NCBI GenBank assembly: GCA_963820035.1
Contig: CAWFYK010000003.1
Coordinates: 372,001-436,000 of the forward strand
Source: JAWWPG01 sp963820035
GTDB taxonomy: Bacteria; Actinomycetota; Actinomycetes; Propionibacteriales; Nocardioidaceae
Direction: 5' to 3'
DNA length: 64,000 nucleotides
The notes under the pieces are model-generated. The model was given only the letters and a program-made list of their open reading frames with translations. It searched no databases and had not been told where the DNA came from. Every line of letters starts with the position of its first letter. Position 1 is the stretch's first letter. This document shows positions 39,648 through 49,081 of the stretch, piece after piece. A program made the translations under genes and the position numbers.

Positions 39648-42600
39648 TCAGCTTTGGGCTGCGCCGGTGATCAGACGCTCCAACTCGGCGCGTCCCGGCA
39701 GGTCGGGGAAGCTGACGACCTCGCCGGTGCGGACGTAGTAGAAGCTTGCGGTGACTCGCTCGACATCGATCCCCATGAGCTCCGCCCAGGCCAGCCGGTA
39801 GGTCGCCAGCTGGAGGGGGTCGGCGGTCTGGCGCTTGCTGGTCTTCCAGTCGACCACATCGAAGCCGTCGGGTGAGGCGTAGACCGCGTCGATCCGGCCG
39901 CGCACGACCTGCCCGGCGAGCACCAGCGCGAACGGCGCCTCGACCTGGACCGGTGGTCGGTCTGCAAAAGGTCCGGCCTGGAACGCCTCGATCAGCTCGC
40001 GCAGCTCGACGTCGCCGGGGATGTCGAGATCGGCCCGGCCGGGCAGCTCGTCAGGGTCGAGCAGGAGCGGCCGTCCGACATGGGTCTCGACCCACGCATG
40101 GAACCTGGTGCCGAACCGGGCCGCCGGCGACGGCTTGCGCGGCATCGGGCGAGCCAGGTCGCGAGCCAGGCCTGCCGGGTCGCTGCCGACCCGCAGGAGG
40201 GTCGTCGCCGAGATGGACGCTGGAAGGGTCACGACGACCTCTTCGAGAGCAGTTGCCCGCGCCTCCTCCAGGAGCGCTTCGAGCTCGAGGTCCCACTGCC
40301 GCACGGTGGCCAGCTCGTCGAGCAGCAGCCGGTCATCCGCGCTCTCGACGGCGGCCCGCCAGCCCGTGGTGCGGGCCCGCTCGACGTGGGTGGCCGCGTC
40401 GCGACGACGGGCCAGCTCGACCTCGTGGGGCTGGGCGGGCCAGCCGACGGGGGTGTCGTGTCGGTTTGCCGGGTTGGTGTCCTCCGGCCGCGGGGTCGGC
40501 GCGTCGGGCTCGACCTTCCCGCCGACGAGGTCGACCGCCTCGCGGACCTGGTCGGCGAACACCGAGGGGCCGCGCGCCCTGACCTGCTGGGGACCCCACC
40601 AATGGCACGAGACGACCAGCTCGTTGCGAGGACGGGTGAGCGCGACATAGGCGAGCCGACGCTCTTCGTCGACGGTGGCGGCGCTGCACTGTTGCGCATA
40701 GGCGGCGAGCCCGGCTGTGGACCGCTCTCCGACGGCCGGGAGGTCGGCGGCGTCTCCGCGCAGGGCGGACGGCAGCACCTGGGGCGAGACGGTCCACTTG
40801 GGTGACGACCTCGCCACGGGGAAGACCCCCTTGGCCATTCCGGGCACGAACACAACGTCCCATTCGAGTCCCTTGGCCCGATGGACCGTCAGCAGCTTGA
40901 CCGAGTCCGCCTGCGTGGGCAGCGCGAGCGAGAGGCCCTGCCCATAGGCGTCCTCGGCCTCGAGGTAGGCGAGCAGCCCCGCGAGGGAGGACTCGGCGTC
41001 GGCCCCGGCGAAGGCCGAGACTGCGTCGAGGAACGTCGCCAGGTTGTGCCGCCTGGCGGCGGCGACCGGCGAGGTGGATGACGCCAGCTCGACCTCGAGT
41101 CCGGTGACGTCGATGACCCGGCGGACCAGGTCGAGCAAGGGCTCCCCGACGTAGCGTCGGAGGCCGTCGAGTTCACGGGCGAGCAGCCGGAACCTGTCCC
41201 TGGCCTCCGGAGAATAGGGCAGCCCGCCTGGGTCGCCGAGCGCCTCGACAAGCGAGACGAGGTCGGCCGGGTCGACGCCTGACACCGCCTCGACCAGGGC
41301 GTGCTGCACATCGAGCTCCCCCGTGCTGGTCTCGGCCTCGACCGGCGGACTGTCGTCGGAGAACCTCGCGAGGCCTCTGGCCCGGCTGCCCAGCAGAGCC
41401 AAGTCACGAGCGCCGATCGCCCACCGCGGTCCAGCAAGGAGCGCCAACACGGCTGGGTTTGCGGTCACATCGCTCAGCACCTCCAGGGTGCTCACGACCT
41501 CGATCACCTCGGGCATGTGCAGCAGGCCGGAGAGCCCGACCACCTCGACGGGCACCTGGGCCGCCACCAGAGCATCGTGGATGTCGGCCACACTCTTGTT
41601 GTCGCGCGCGAGTACGGCGATCTCCGACCAGGGGGTAGCAGTCTCCTCGTGGACCCGAGGAACGTCGGAAGCCAGGAAGTCGAGCTCGTCCTGGTAAGTC
41701 TCCAGGACGGCCAGCCGAACCTCTCCTTCTGCGGCGGCGGGCGGCGCCTCCAGCGGCTCGGCGCCGGGGAACGCGTCGTAGAGGGGCCTCGCCACCAGAT
41801 TGGCGGTGTCGAGGATCTGTCGCCGAGATCGGCGGTTGACGCTGAGCGGGAACAGCCTGGCATCCGGCGGCTCGCCACTCCCGCCGGGCGCTCGCCGGAA
41901 CTGAGCGGGGAACTGGCCGATGTTTCCGACCGACGCTCCGCGCCACCCGTAGATGGCTTGGCAGGGATCCCCAACGGCCGTGACTGGGTGCCCGAGTCCG
42001 GTCCCGTCGACGCTGTCGGAGAACAGGGCTCGCAACAGCCTGGCCTGTGCGACCGACGTGTCTTGGTATTCGTCGAGGAGAACGAGGGAGTAGCGCTCAC
42101 GCTCGAGCCTCCCAACCTCCGGACGCGCCTCGGCCAGCCGTGCTGCTCGGGCCAGCTGGTCGGAGAAGTCCATAACTCCTCGTTCGGACTTGATGCGGCG
42201 GTAGCGCTCGACGAAGGCGAGAAGCTCGGAGCGCTTGTCGAACGCGCGGAGGAGATCCCTGACCGCGTTGGTCGGCTTGACGTCCGCCCACAAGGGCGCC
42301 TCGCGACGCTGCAGGTCGCGAACGTCGTCGGGCTCGACGAGATGCTCCGAGAGCTCGGCGTCGAGGGCCAGCAACCCGGTGACGGCGGTTGGCAGCCAGG
42401 TCGACAGGTGGTCGACGGCTCCCTCGAAACGGCGGACCGCGAGCGCCGCGAGCTGGAACCTCGTCGCGTCGCTGACCACCCGGGTGTCGGGCTCGAAGCC
42501 GATGCGAAGTCCGTGCTCGGTGAGGAGCCGGGCAGCATAGGCGTGGTAGGTCAGCACGGTCGGCTCCGCGGCCTCCTCGTCCGGGTCACGGTCGCGGTCC

Positions 42601-42899
42601 TCGGCCTCCGCCGGGGCGGCCAGCAGACCGGCCTGGCCCAGGAAGTCACGCACCCGTCGGGAGAGCTCGGCCGCCGCCTTGGTCGTGAACGTCAGCCCCA
42701 GCACCTGATGGGCCGCCACCTGTCCGGTCCCGACCAACCAGACCACGCGCGCGGCCATCACGGTCGTCTTGCCGGTGCCGGCACCTGCGACGACCAGGCC
42801 GGGCGCGAGCGGAGCGGTGATGGCCGCGAGCTGCTGGCTGCTGAACGGGATGCCCATCACCCGACAGAGGTCGGCAGGCTCGGCAATGACCGGCCTCAC
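39648..42899 (-). CDS. adnB: AdnB-like helicase-nuclease subunit
   Basis: 1083 residues, GTG start overlapping the adnA stop (GTGA). UvrD-type motor: Walker A VVAGAGTGKTTVMAARV, LLDEYQDTSVAQARLL, GDPCQAIYGWRGAS, TVHRAKGLEWDVVFVPG and VALTRPRNELVV. A C-terminal PD-(D/E)XK nuclease domain carries DVVDWKTSKRQTADPLQLA, the RecB-like catalytic Asp-x-Lys. AdnAB resects double-strand breaks in actinobacteria. The start was placed at 42899 because of the stop overlap and the family opening (AEPADLCRVMGIPFSSQQL). Confidence 0.93.
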   Translation of the reverse strand: MRPVIAEPADLCRVMGIPFSSQQLAAITAPLAPGLVVAGAGTGKTTVMAARVVWLVGTGQVAAHQVLGLTFTTKAAAELSRRVRDFLGQAGLLAAPAEAEDRDRDPDEEAAEPTVLTYHAYAARLLTEHGLRIGFEPDTRVVSDATRFQLAALAVRRFEGAVDHLSTWLPTAVTGLLALDAELSEHLVEPDDVRDLQRREAPLWADVKPTNAVRDLLRAFDKRSELLAFVERYRRIKSERGVMDFSDQLARAARLAEARPEVGRLERERYSLVLLDEYQDTSVAQARLLRALFSDSVDGTGLGHPVTAVGDPCQAIYGWRGASVGNIGQFPAQFRRAPGGSGEPPDARLFPLSVNRRSRRQILDTANLVARPLYDAFPGAEPLEAPPAAAEGEVRLAVLETYQDELDFLASDVPRVHEETATPWSEIAVLARDNKSVADIHDALVAAQVPVEVVGLSGLLHMPEVIEVVSTLEVLSDVTANPAVLALLAGPRWAIGARDLALLGSRARGLARFSDDSPPVEAETSTGELDVQHALVEAVSGVDPADLVSLVEALGDPGGLPYSPEARDRFRLLARELDGLRRYVGEPLLDLVRRVIDVTGLEVELASSTSPVAAARRHNLATFLDAVSAFAGADAESSLAGLLAYLEAEDAYGQGLSLALPTQADSVKLLTVHRAKGLEWDVVFVPGMAKGVFPVARSSPKWTVSPQVLPSALRGDAADLPAVGERSTAGLAAYAQQCSAATVDEERRLAYVALTRPRNELVVSCHWWGPQQVRARGPSVFADQVREAVDLVGGKVEPDAPTPRPEDTNPANRHDTPVGWPAQPHEVELARRRDAATHVERARTTGWRAAVESADDRLLLDELATVRQWDLELEALLEEARATALEEVVVTLPASISATTLLRVGSDPAGLARDLARPMPRKPSPAARFGTRFHAWVETHVGRPLLLDPDELPGRADLDIPGDVELRELIEAFQAGPFADRPPVQVEAPFALVLAGQVVRGRIDAVYASPDGFDVVDWKTSKRQTADPLQLATYRLAWAELMGIDVERVTASFYYVRTGEVVSFPDLPGRAELERLITGAAQS

Positions 42900-45800
42900 G
42901 ACAGGACCGTCCCGGACCGGATCTGTGCCGGGCACATCGACCGGAAGTCGCAGAACTGGCAGTGGCCGCCCAGCATCGCGTCGAACCGCTCAGCCCGCAC
43001 CGCCTCGGCCGCGGAGAGGAGCTGGACCTCCACCGGCCTCCGACCGGACTCGTCCGGGTCCTGCGGGGCCTGCGACTGCACTTTGGGCATCCCGCCGCTG
43101 TCAACCCGAAGCTGGACCAGCTCGGCGCCACCGGAGCGTGCGTGCGCCCCCGCGTAGTCGGCGAACGCGCCGCGATCGGCGGCCAGCTGGTAGAGCCCTA
43201 GCTGGGGGTTGTCGGCCAGCGACGCACCGCTCGGCGGATTCTTGCTGGTCTTGTAGTCGACCACGCGGAGATCCCCCGACGTGTCACGCTCGAGCCTGTC
43301 GACGCGTCCCCGGAGCCGAACCCCCTCGACTCCCTCGAGGGGGACCGTGACGTCGAAGTCGGCCTCGGTCGCGAGCACCTCACGCTCGGGCCTGGCCCGG
43401 TGCCAGGCGAGCAGCCGGTCGACCGCTGCGGCGGCCTCGGTGCGCTCGCGGTCAGCGATCCACGGACTGTCGAACTGGAGGCCACCCCACACCGAGTCGA
43501 GCAGGGCCACCAGCGACTCACGGGTGACGCCCTCGGTCTTGACGAGATGGTCGGCCAGCACGTGGAGCACGTTGCCGAATCCCATCGCGCTCGACCGTGC
43601 CGCCTCGCCCGCCGCCTCCCGGGAGAGGAACCACCGCAGCGGGCACTCGAGAAGCCCCCCGAGAGCGCTGCCCGACAGGGCGAGCGGCTGGTCGGCTGGG
43701 CGGACCGGCGACTCGCTCGTCGTACGGTCTCGAAGTCCCCACCAGTCGGCGGGATCGGCAGCGGGAGCCAGCAACCGGCCGCCGGCTCGCTCGTCTGCAA
43801 GCCGGGCCAGCCGCGCGGCGGCGGCGAGCCGGAGGCCCTCGGACTGGGTCGGATCGGCCGCGACCCGGCGCAGGGATGCGACCAGACCGGGTAGTGACAT
43901 CGGACGTTCGGGGCGCCCGACGACGCTGGTCGGGTGGACACCGAGGACGTCGAGCAGCCGGGACGGTTGGTCGCCGTCCTGCTCGGGTGCCGCCACCGCC
44001 GTGACGACCAGGCGCTCGCGGGCGCGGGTCGCGGCGACATAGAACAGGCGTCGCTCCTCGGCCAGCATCGCAGCGATGCTCGCCGGTTCGACGAGTCCGT
44101 GATCGCCGAGACGGTCGGCCTGAAGCAGCGAGCCGCGACGCCGAAGATCCGGCCAGCTCCCTTCCTGCACCCCCGCGACGACCACCACACGCCACTCCAG
44201 ACCCTTGGACCGGTGGGCGGTCAGCAACCGCACGGCCTCTCCGGAGACGCCGACGTCTGCGCGAGCGTCAGCCGGGATCTGCTGTGCCTGGATCTCGTCG
44301 AGAAAGGCGGCGACCGAGGTGTGCTGCTGCTTCTCCTCTGCCCGGGCGGCCACCTCGAACAGTGCGCAGATCGAGTCGAGATCGCGGTTGGCCGCCCGCG
44401 CCGCCGCATCACTTCCCTCCACTGCCGCGCGCAGCCGACGGGGCCAGCGAGTGCCCTGCCAGAGCGACCAGAGCGCCTGCTCGGCCGGCTCGTCACCTGC
44501 CAGCTGGGCGTGCACCGTGGCGAGGAGCTCGCCCAGCCGGCGAACGGCGACCGCCCCGGGATCGGTGCTGTCGGCAAGCAGCGCGGGACTGACAAGAGCC
44601 TGCCGAATGAGCTCCGCCGAGGGCGCCGGGGTCTCCTCGCCGTCGAGCCGGGCACGGCGGCGGAGCCGGCGACCCAACCGGCGGAGCGAGGCTGCGTCGA
44701 CGTCGGCGAGTGGGGAGGTCACCAGCTGGTGGGCCGTCTCGACAGACATGGCCTCCGGGTCGAGGCACGCGGACAGCGCACTCAGCAACGGCTGGACGGC
44801 CGGCTCCGCCCGCAGCGGCACCTCGTCACCGGCGACCTCGACGGGAACCCCAGCGCCCACCAGGGACCGTCGCAGGCCGGGGATCGCCAGCACCCCGGAG
44901 CGGACCAGCACCGCGATCTGCGACCAGGGAACGCCGTCCTCGAGGTGCGACCGGCGTACGAGGTCGGCGATGTGGTCCGCCTCGGCGCCGCTGGAGGAGT
45001 AGGTGGCGACCTCGACCCGGCCGGGGCCGAAGGGGCTCTCGGCCGCGACGGGGGTGCGAAACCGCCGGAACGTGTCGAGGTCGATCGCCCCGCTCACCCC
45101 GATCCCGGAGGCGATCCGCCGCGAGGCGACGAGCAGCCTGCTGCCGAACCGGCGGGTCGTCTGCAAGGCGATCACGCGGGCCGGCGAGCCGTCTGACCGT
45201 GGGAAGGCGGCCGGGAAGTCGAGGATCCCCCGGACGTCGGCACCACGGAACGCGTAGATGCTTTGGTCGGGATCTCCCACCACCACGAGGTCACGGCCGT
45301 CGCCCGCGAGTGCCCGGAGGAGGCGGACCTGCCCAGGGTCGGTGTCCTGGTATTCGTCGACGAAGACGGCGGCGAACCTGGCGCGCAGATCGGCTTGGAC
45401 GTCGCTCGACTCCGCGAGCAGGACGGCCCGGTGGATCAGCTCGGAGTAGTCGAGGGCGCCCTCGAAGTCGAGCACGGTGAGGTATTCCTCCATGAACACG
45501 CCCGCCGCGACCCACTCCGGACGAGACGCCTCTCGGCCGAGCCGGGACAGGTCGTCAGGCGCCAACCCGAGCTCGCGGGCGCGGCTCAGCACCGCATGGA
45601 CCTCGCGGGCGAAGCCCCGGGTGGACAGCGCAGCGTCGAGGCTCTCCGGCCAGTCGACGGTGCCCACGTCGCGGGAATGGCGGAGCAGCTCACGCAACCG
45701 GACGTCCTGCTCCGGAGAGCTGAGCAGCCGCAGCGGTTCGGCATAGAGCTCGGGTGACTGACAGCTGCGCAGCAGGCCGTAGCAGAACGAGTGGAACGTC

Positions 45801-46093
45801 GAGCTCATCGGCGTCGACGTCGTGCGACGCAGCCGCGCGGTCACCTTGTCGCGCAGCTCGTCGGCCGCCCGCCGGCTGAACGTCAGCACGAGCACCTGCT
45901 CCGGGTCTAGACCCCGGTTGTCGATCCGGTCGACCACGGCCTCGACCAGGGTGGTCGTCTTGCCGGTGCCAGGTCCGGCGAGCACCAGCAACGGGCCGCC
46001 GTCATGATCGACGACGGCCCGCTGGTGTTGGTCGAGGACCGGCGCGTCCGCCACCGCTCGCTCACTGCGCTCGAGACGGTAGGTGACGGCCAT
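42896..46093 (-). CDS. adnA: AdnA-like helicase-nuclease subunit with Fe-S cluster
   Basis: About 1065 residues if started at ATG 46093 (MAVTYRLERSERAV); the frame stays open to 46198. It contains Walker A VLAGPGTGKTTTLVEAV, FVDEYQDTDPGQVRLL, GDPDQSIYAFRGADV, LTAHRSKGLEWRVVVVAG and ATRARERLVV, then a RecB nuclease domain (LRVVDYKTSKNPPSG) and cysteines GGHCQFCDFRSMC for a 4Fe-4S staple. It forms the heterodimeric AdnAB motor-nuclease with the next gene. Confidence 0.93.
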   Translation of the reverse strand: MAVTYRLERSERAVADAPVLDQHQRAVVDHDGGPLLVLAGPGTGKTTTLVEAVVDRIDNRGLDPEQVLVLTFSRRAADELRDKVTARLRRTTSTPMSSTFHSFCYGLLRSCQSPELYAEPLRLLSSPEQDVRLRELLRHSRDVGTVDWPESLDAALSTRGFAREVHAVLSRARELGLAPDDLSRLGREASRPEWVAAGVFMEEYLTVLDFEGALDYSELIHRAVLLAESSDVQADLRARFAAVFVDEYQDTDPGQVRLLRALAGDGRDLVVVGDPDQSIYAFRGADVRGILDFPAAFPRSDGSPARVIALQTTRRFGSRLLVASRRIASGIGVSGAIDLDTFRRFRTPVAAESPFGPGRVEVATYSSSGAEADHIADLVRRSHLEDGVPWSQIAVLVRSGVLAIPGLRRSLVGAGVPVEVAGDEVPLRAEPAVQPLLSALSACLDPEAMSVETAHQLVTSPLADVDAASLRRLGRRLRRRARLDGEETPAPSAELIRQALVSPALLADSTDPGAVAVRRLGELLATVHAQLAGDEPAEQALWSLWQGTRWPRRLRAAVEGSDAAARAANRDLDSICALFEVAARAEEKQQHTSVAAFLDEIQAQQIPADARADVGVSGEAVRLLTAHRSKGLEWRVVVVAGVQEGSWPDLRRRGSLLQADRLGDHGLVEPASIAAMLAEERRLFYVAATRARERLVVTAVAAPEQDGDQPSRLLDVLGVHPTSVVGRPERPMSLPGLVASLRRVAADPTQSEGLRLAAAARLARLADERAGGRLLAPAADPADWWGLRDRTTSESPVRPADQPLALSGSALGGLLECPLRWFLSREAAGEAARSSAMGFGNVLHVLADHLVKTEGVTRESLVALLDSVWGGLQFDSPWIADRERTEAAAAVDRLLAWHRARPEREVLATEADFDVTVPLEGVEGVRLRGRVDRLERDTSGDLRVVDYKTSKNPPSGASLADNPQLGLYQLAADRGAFADYAGAHARSGGAELVQLRVDSGGMPKVQSQAPQDPDESGRRPVEVQLLSAAEAVRAERFDAMLGGHCQFCDFRSMCPAQIRSGTVLS

Positions 46094-46106
46094 GACAGCT
46101 ATTGCA

Positions 46107-46376
46107 TCATCGGCGACCGACATCGCCGAGGGGCTCGCCGAGAGGGCTGGCCCCGAGGAGTCGTCGTACGGCGCCGCGTGCGCCCACGGCGTCGTCAAGG
46201 AGCTCGAGACTCTCCGCGCGGGTGAGCCGACGGCGGTTTTCGTCAGCCAGCCCGGCTGGCGGCTCGGCCGGAGGCTCGGCGACCGGCTTCTCGGCGGGCT
46301 GAGCGGCCCGGGTGGGTCCTGACGTCCATGGTGCCTCCTGAGCCGTGGATCGCTTCGTGCGCCGGATGGCGGTCAC
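46107..46376 (-). CDS. Hypothetical small basic/Pro-Ala-rich protein
   Basis: 89 residues from ATG 46376: a basic start (TAIRRTKRST), a Pro/Ala/Glu linker and a C-terminal RAESLELLDDAVGARGAVRR helix. Codon third positions fit the genome and it lies between MGMT-like and adnA genes on the same strand, so I favour it over the plus-strand reading 46083-46322. No family recognised. Confidence 0.5.
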   Translation of the reverse strand: MTAIRRTKRSTAQEAPWTSGPTRAAQPAEKPVAEPPAEPPAGLADENRRRLTRAESLELLDDAVGARGAVRRLLGASPLGEPLGDVGRR

Positions 46377-46383
46377 CGGCTGG

Positions 46384-46743
46384 TCAGGGTGTCTGCGGAT
46401 CCCAGAGACAGCTGGCCAGGTCGACCTTCAGGGTGCTCGCCTCGCGCAGGGAGCCGCGTAGTGGCGTCGACTCCTCGCGGTAGTGGCCGAGTGCGTCGCG
46501 CTGGTGGGATTCCGGCAGGCTTCCATCGGCACGAACGACCCGCCACCACGGCACCGGGGCGCCATAGAGGGCCATCACCCGGCCGATCCCTCGCGCTCCG
46601 CCACGGCCGACCGCCTCGGCGATCAGGCCGTAGGTCGTGGCGCGGCCCTCCGGCACTCGTTCGACGATGGAGAGGACGGCCTCGACGTACGCCTCATGGT
46701 CCGCCACCGGGCAAGCATCGCGCACGGCTGCCGGACGAGCCAC
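46384..46743 (-). CDS. Alkyltransferase-like (Atl/MGMT family) DNA-binding protein
   Basis: 119 residues. The MGMT DNA-binding fold is seen in VPEGRATTYGLIAEAVG (Arg finger region) and GAPVPWWRVVRADG, where the active-site PCHR of alkyltransferases is PWWR. The reactive cysteine is therefore absent, as in Atl proteins that flag alkylated bases for excision repair. Start may be a later in-frame codon (ACPVADHEAYVEAV). It precedes adnA by two small gaps on the same strand. Confidence 0.85.
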   Translation of the reverse strand: MARPAAVRDACPVADHEAYVEAVLSIVERVPEGRATTYGLIAEAVGRGGARGIGRVMALYGAPVPWWRVVRADGSLPESHQRDALGHYREESTPLRGSLREASTLKVDLASCLWDPQTP

Positions 46744-46842
46744 CGGAAATGCGCCATCGCAGGCCGAGCCGACGGCCCCGGTGCCAGAGCGACGGGCGCG
46801 CGTCTACCCTCGTGACGTCCCTTCGACCCGAAGCGAGCCATC

Positions 46843-48024
46843 GTGACCAACCCTGTCTACCTCCTGGACGCTCTGCGCACGCCGTTCGGCAGGTACGGCG
46901 GCGGGCTGGCCGACATCCGTCCGGACGACCTCGCCGCCACCGTGCTCCGCGCTCTCATCGACCGCAACCCCGGCCTCGACCCGGCTCGGGTCGACGACGT
47001 GTGGTTCGGTGACGCGAACGCGGCCGGGGAGGACAACCGCAACGTGGCCCGGATGGCCGTGCTGCTCGCCGGCTGGCCGACGTCCGTTCCCGCCAGCACG
47101 GTGAACCGGCTCTGCGGATCGGGCCTCGAAGCACTCTTCGGGGCTTCTCGGGCGGTGGCGGTCGGTGACGCGTCACTCGCGGTGGCGGGAGGCGTCGAGT
47201 CGATGACCCGGGCGCCGTGGGTCGTGCTCAAGCCTTCGACGGCGTACCCGCGAGGACACGAGACAATGCACTCCACGACGCTCGGTTGGCGCATGACGAA
47301 CCCCAGGATGCCGTCGCCGTGGACGATCGCGTTGGGCGAGAGCGCCGAGATCCTCGCCGAGCGTTACGGGATCAGCCGCGAGTCACAGGACGAGTTCGCG
47401 GTCGCCAGCCACCTGAAGGCGGCCAAAGCCTGGGACAACGGCGTCTACGACGACGAGGTCGTGCGGGTCGACGGAGCCGCGCTCGTCCGCGACGAGGGGA
47501 TCCGGCCCGACTCCTCGATCGCGGCGCTGGCTCGGCTGAAGCCGGTGTTCCGGGCGGATGGCACGGTGACCGCGGGCAACGCCTCGCCGCTGAACGACGG
47601 AGCCGCAGCTCTGCTCATCGGTGACGAGACCGGGTTGGCGGCGGTGGGCGGCGAGCCGCTGGCCCGGGTGGTGTCTCGTGCTGCGAGCGGGGTCGACCCC
47701 GACGTCTTCGGCATCGGTCCGGTGCAGGCAGCGCGGGACGCTCTCACCCGGGCGGGCATCGGGTGGTCGGACCTGGCGGCCGTCGAGCTCAACGAGGCGT
47801 TCGCCTCCCAGTCACTCGCGTGTCTTGCCGAGTGGCCGGACCTCGACCCCAACCTGGTCAACGTCAACGGCGGCGCGATCGCTCTCGGCCATCCCCTCGG
47901 GGCATCCGGCGCGCGGATCGTGACGACGCTGGCGCGCGAGCTCCGCCGCCGGGGTGGGGGCTACGGGCTGGCCGCCATCTGCATCGGAGTCGGCCAGGGC
48001 CTCGCCGTCGTCCTGCATGCCTGA
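46843..48024 (+). CDS. Thiolase (acetyl-CoA C-acyltransferase)
   Basis: 393 residues, GTG start. Catalytic Cys in TVNRLCGSGLEALFG, NEAFASQSLAC (His-pocket Asn-Glu), GGAIALGHPLGASGARIV (His) and the final CIGVGQG (Cys). These are all the residues of a biosynthetic/degradative thiolase. The sequence does not decide between beta-oxidation FadA, PcaF or acetoacetyl-CoA thiolase roles. Short intergenic gaps on both sides; no partner genes adjacent. Confidence 0.93.
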   Translation: MTNPVYLLDALRTPFGRYGGGLADIRPDDLAATVLRALIDRNPGLDPARVDDVWFGDANAAGEDNRNVARMAVLLAGWPTSVPASTVNRLCGSGLEALFGASRAVAVGDASLAVAGGVESMTRAPWVVLKPSTAYPRGHETMHSTTLGWRMTNPRMPSPWTIALGESAEILAERYGISRESQDEFAVASHLKAAKAWDNGVYDDEVVRVDGAALVRDEGIRPDSSIAALARLKPVFRADGTVTAGNASPLNDGAAALLIGDETGLAAVGGEPLARVVSRAASGVDPDVFGIGPVQAARDALTRAGIGWSDLAAVELNEAFASQSLACLAEWPDLDPNLVNVNGGAIALGHPLGASGARIVTTLARELRRRGGGYGLAAICIGVGQGLAVVLHA

Positions 48025-48137
48025 CAATGCTTGGATCCCCGCGGATCCTACCGACCTGTTGACCTCGATGCAGCACTCGACGACGTCGCGTCCAGGCTCG
48101 GACCGGCGTCTGCCGGCGTCGCGTTAGGGTGTCCCGC

Positions 48138-49061
48138 ATGGATCCCCAGCCTGAGCCGTCGGAGCCGGCGCCCGGAAGAGCCGGCGGTGCCACTCGGGTA
48201 GCCGTCATGACCATGGCCCGCGATGAGGCCGACATGCTCCCGCGCTGGCTCCGTTACTACGGTCGGCAGGTCGGCACCGACAACCTGATCGTGATCGACG
48301 ACGGTACGACGGACGGCTCCACCGACCAGCTTCCCTGCCAGGTCTACCGGATGCCGGCTCCGCCGTGGAAGGCAAGCTGGATGCAGACCAGGGTCGAGCT
48401 GGTCAACGGGTTCAGCAGAGGGTTGCTCGCTTTGTACGACGTGATGATCTTCACCGACGTCGACGAGTTCCTGGTGCCAGACCCTCTGAAGCACGACGAC
48501 CTGGTTGCGTTCATCGACGCCCGTGCTGACCGGGAGGTGCTCGCACCGGTGGCGGTCAACCTGGTTCACCATCCAGGGGTCGAGGGGCCATTGGACGAGG
48601 GACGGCCGCTATTGGCGCAGCGCCGTTTCGTGAAATGGGCCCCGGGCATGTGCAAGCCCCTCATCAAGCGCGTTCCGGCGCCGTGGATGCAGGGCTTCCA
48701 CGGGATCCGCTCGCCCTATGAGGTCGACCCTGAGCTGATGCTCATCCACGCGAAGTTCTACGACCGGGAGGCGCTCTACCACGTTGCCGAGCGCCGTCAC
48801 GAGCTCCTGGTCAAGGAAGGTCGAGGCGGCCCACGGAGTAGTTGGTCAGTGGGTCCCAAGGAGATGCAGGAGCAGCTGACCGCGTGGGTCGGCGATGAGA
48901 ACCCGGACACGCTGCCGGAGTTCTCGCCGGACGAAGTCGACCTGGCCGGTGCCGTGAACCAGCTGAAGAACGGGTTCTTCCGGGCCGCGGGCCGGCAGAT
49001 CGAGGCGATGGCCAGCAACCCTCTGCGGGTGCTGCCGGTCCGCTTCCGTGGAGCCTTCTAG
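48138..49061 (+). CDS. Glycosyltransferase family 2-like protein
   Basis: 307 residues from ATG 48138 (GTG 48129 in frame). It begins VAVMTMARDEADMLPRWLRY and continues with LIVIDDGTTDGSTD (the nucleotide-binding Asp) and a metal-binding DxD-type triad in IFTDVDEFLVPD. This matches the Glyco_tranf_2_4 type seen with capsule and sulfated glycan genes. Donor and acceptor are unknown. It is followed 20 bp later by a GT4 gene and then two sulfotransferases on the opposite strand. Confidence 0.85.
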   Translation: MDPQPEPSEPAPGRAGGATRVAVMTMARDEADMLPRWLRYYGRQVGTDNLIVIDDGTTDGSTDQLPCQVYRMPAPPWKASWMQTRVELVNGFSRGLLALYDVMIFTDVDEFLVPDPLKHDDLVAFIDARADREVLAPVAVNLVHHPGVEGPLDEGRPLLAQRRFVKWAPGMCKPLIKRVPAPWMQGFHGIRSPYEVDPELMLIHAKFYDREALYHVAERRHELLVKEGRGGPRSSWSVGPKEMQEQLTAWVGDENPDTLPEFSPDEVDLAGAVNQLKNGFFRAAGRQIEAMASNPLRVLPVRFRGAF

Positions 49062-49081
49062 ATGCAGGAATCGCAAGCACA

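Noticed and set aside
41301..43157. 618-codon plus-strand frame opposite adnB/adnA
   Set aside because: Complement of intact helicase genes with all motifs; no ribosome site or family match.
46083..46322. Plus-strand 79-residue reading
   Set aside because: Overlaps the better supported minus-strand small gene and the adnA start; weaker codon pattern in context.
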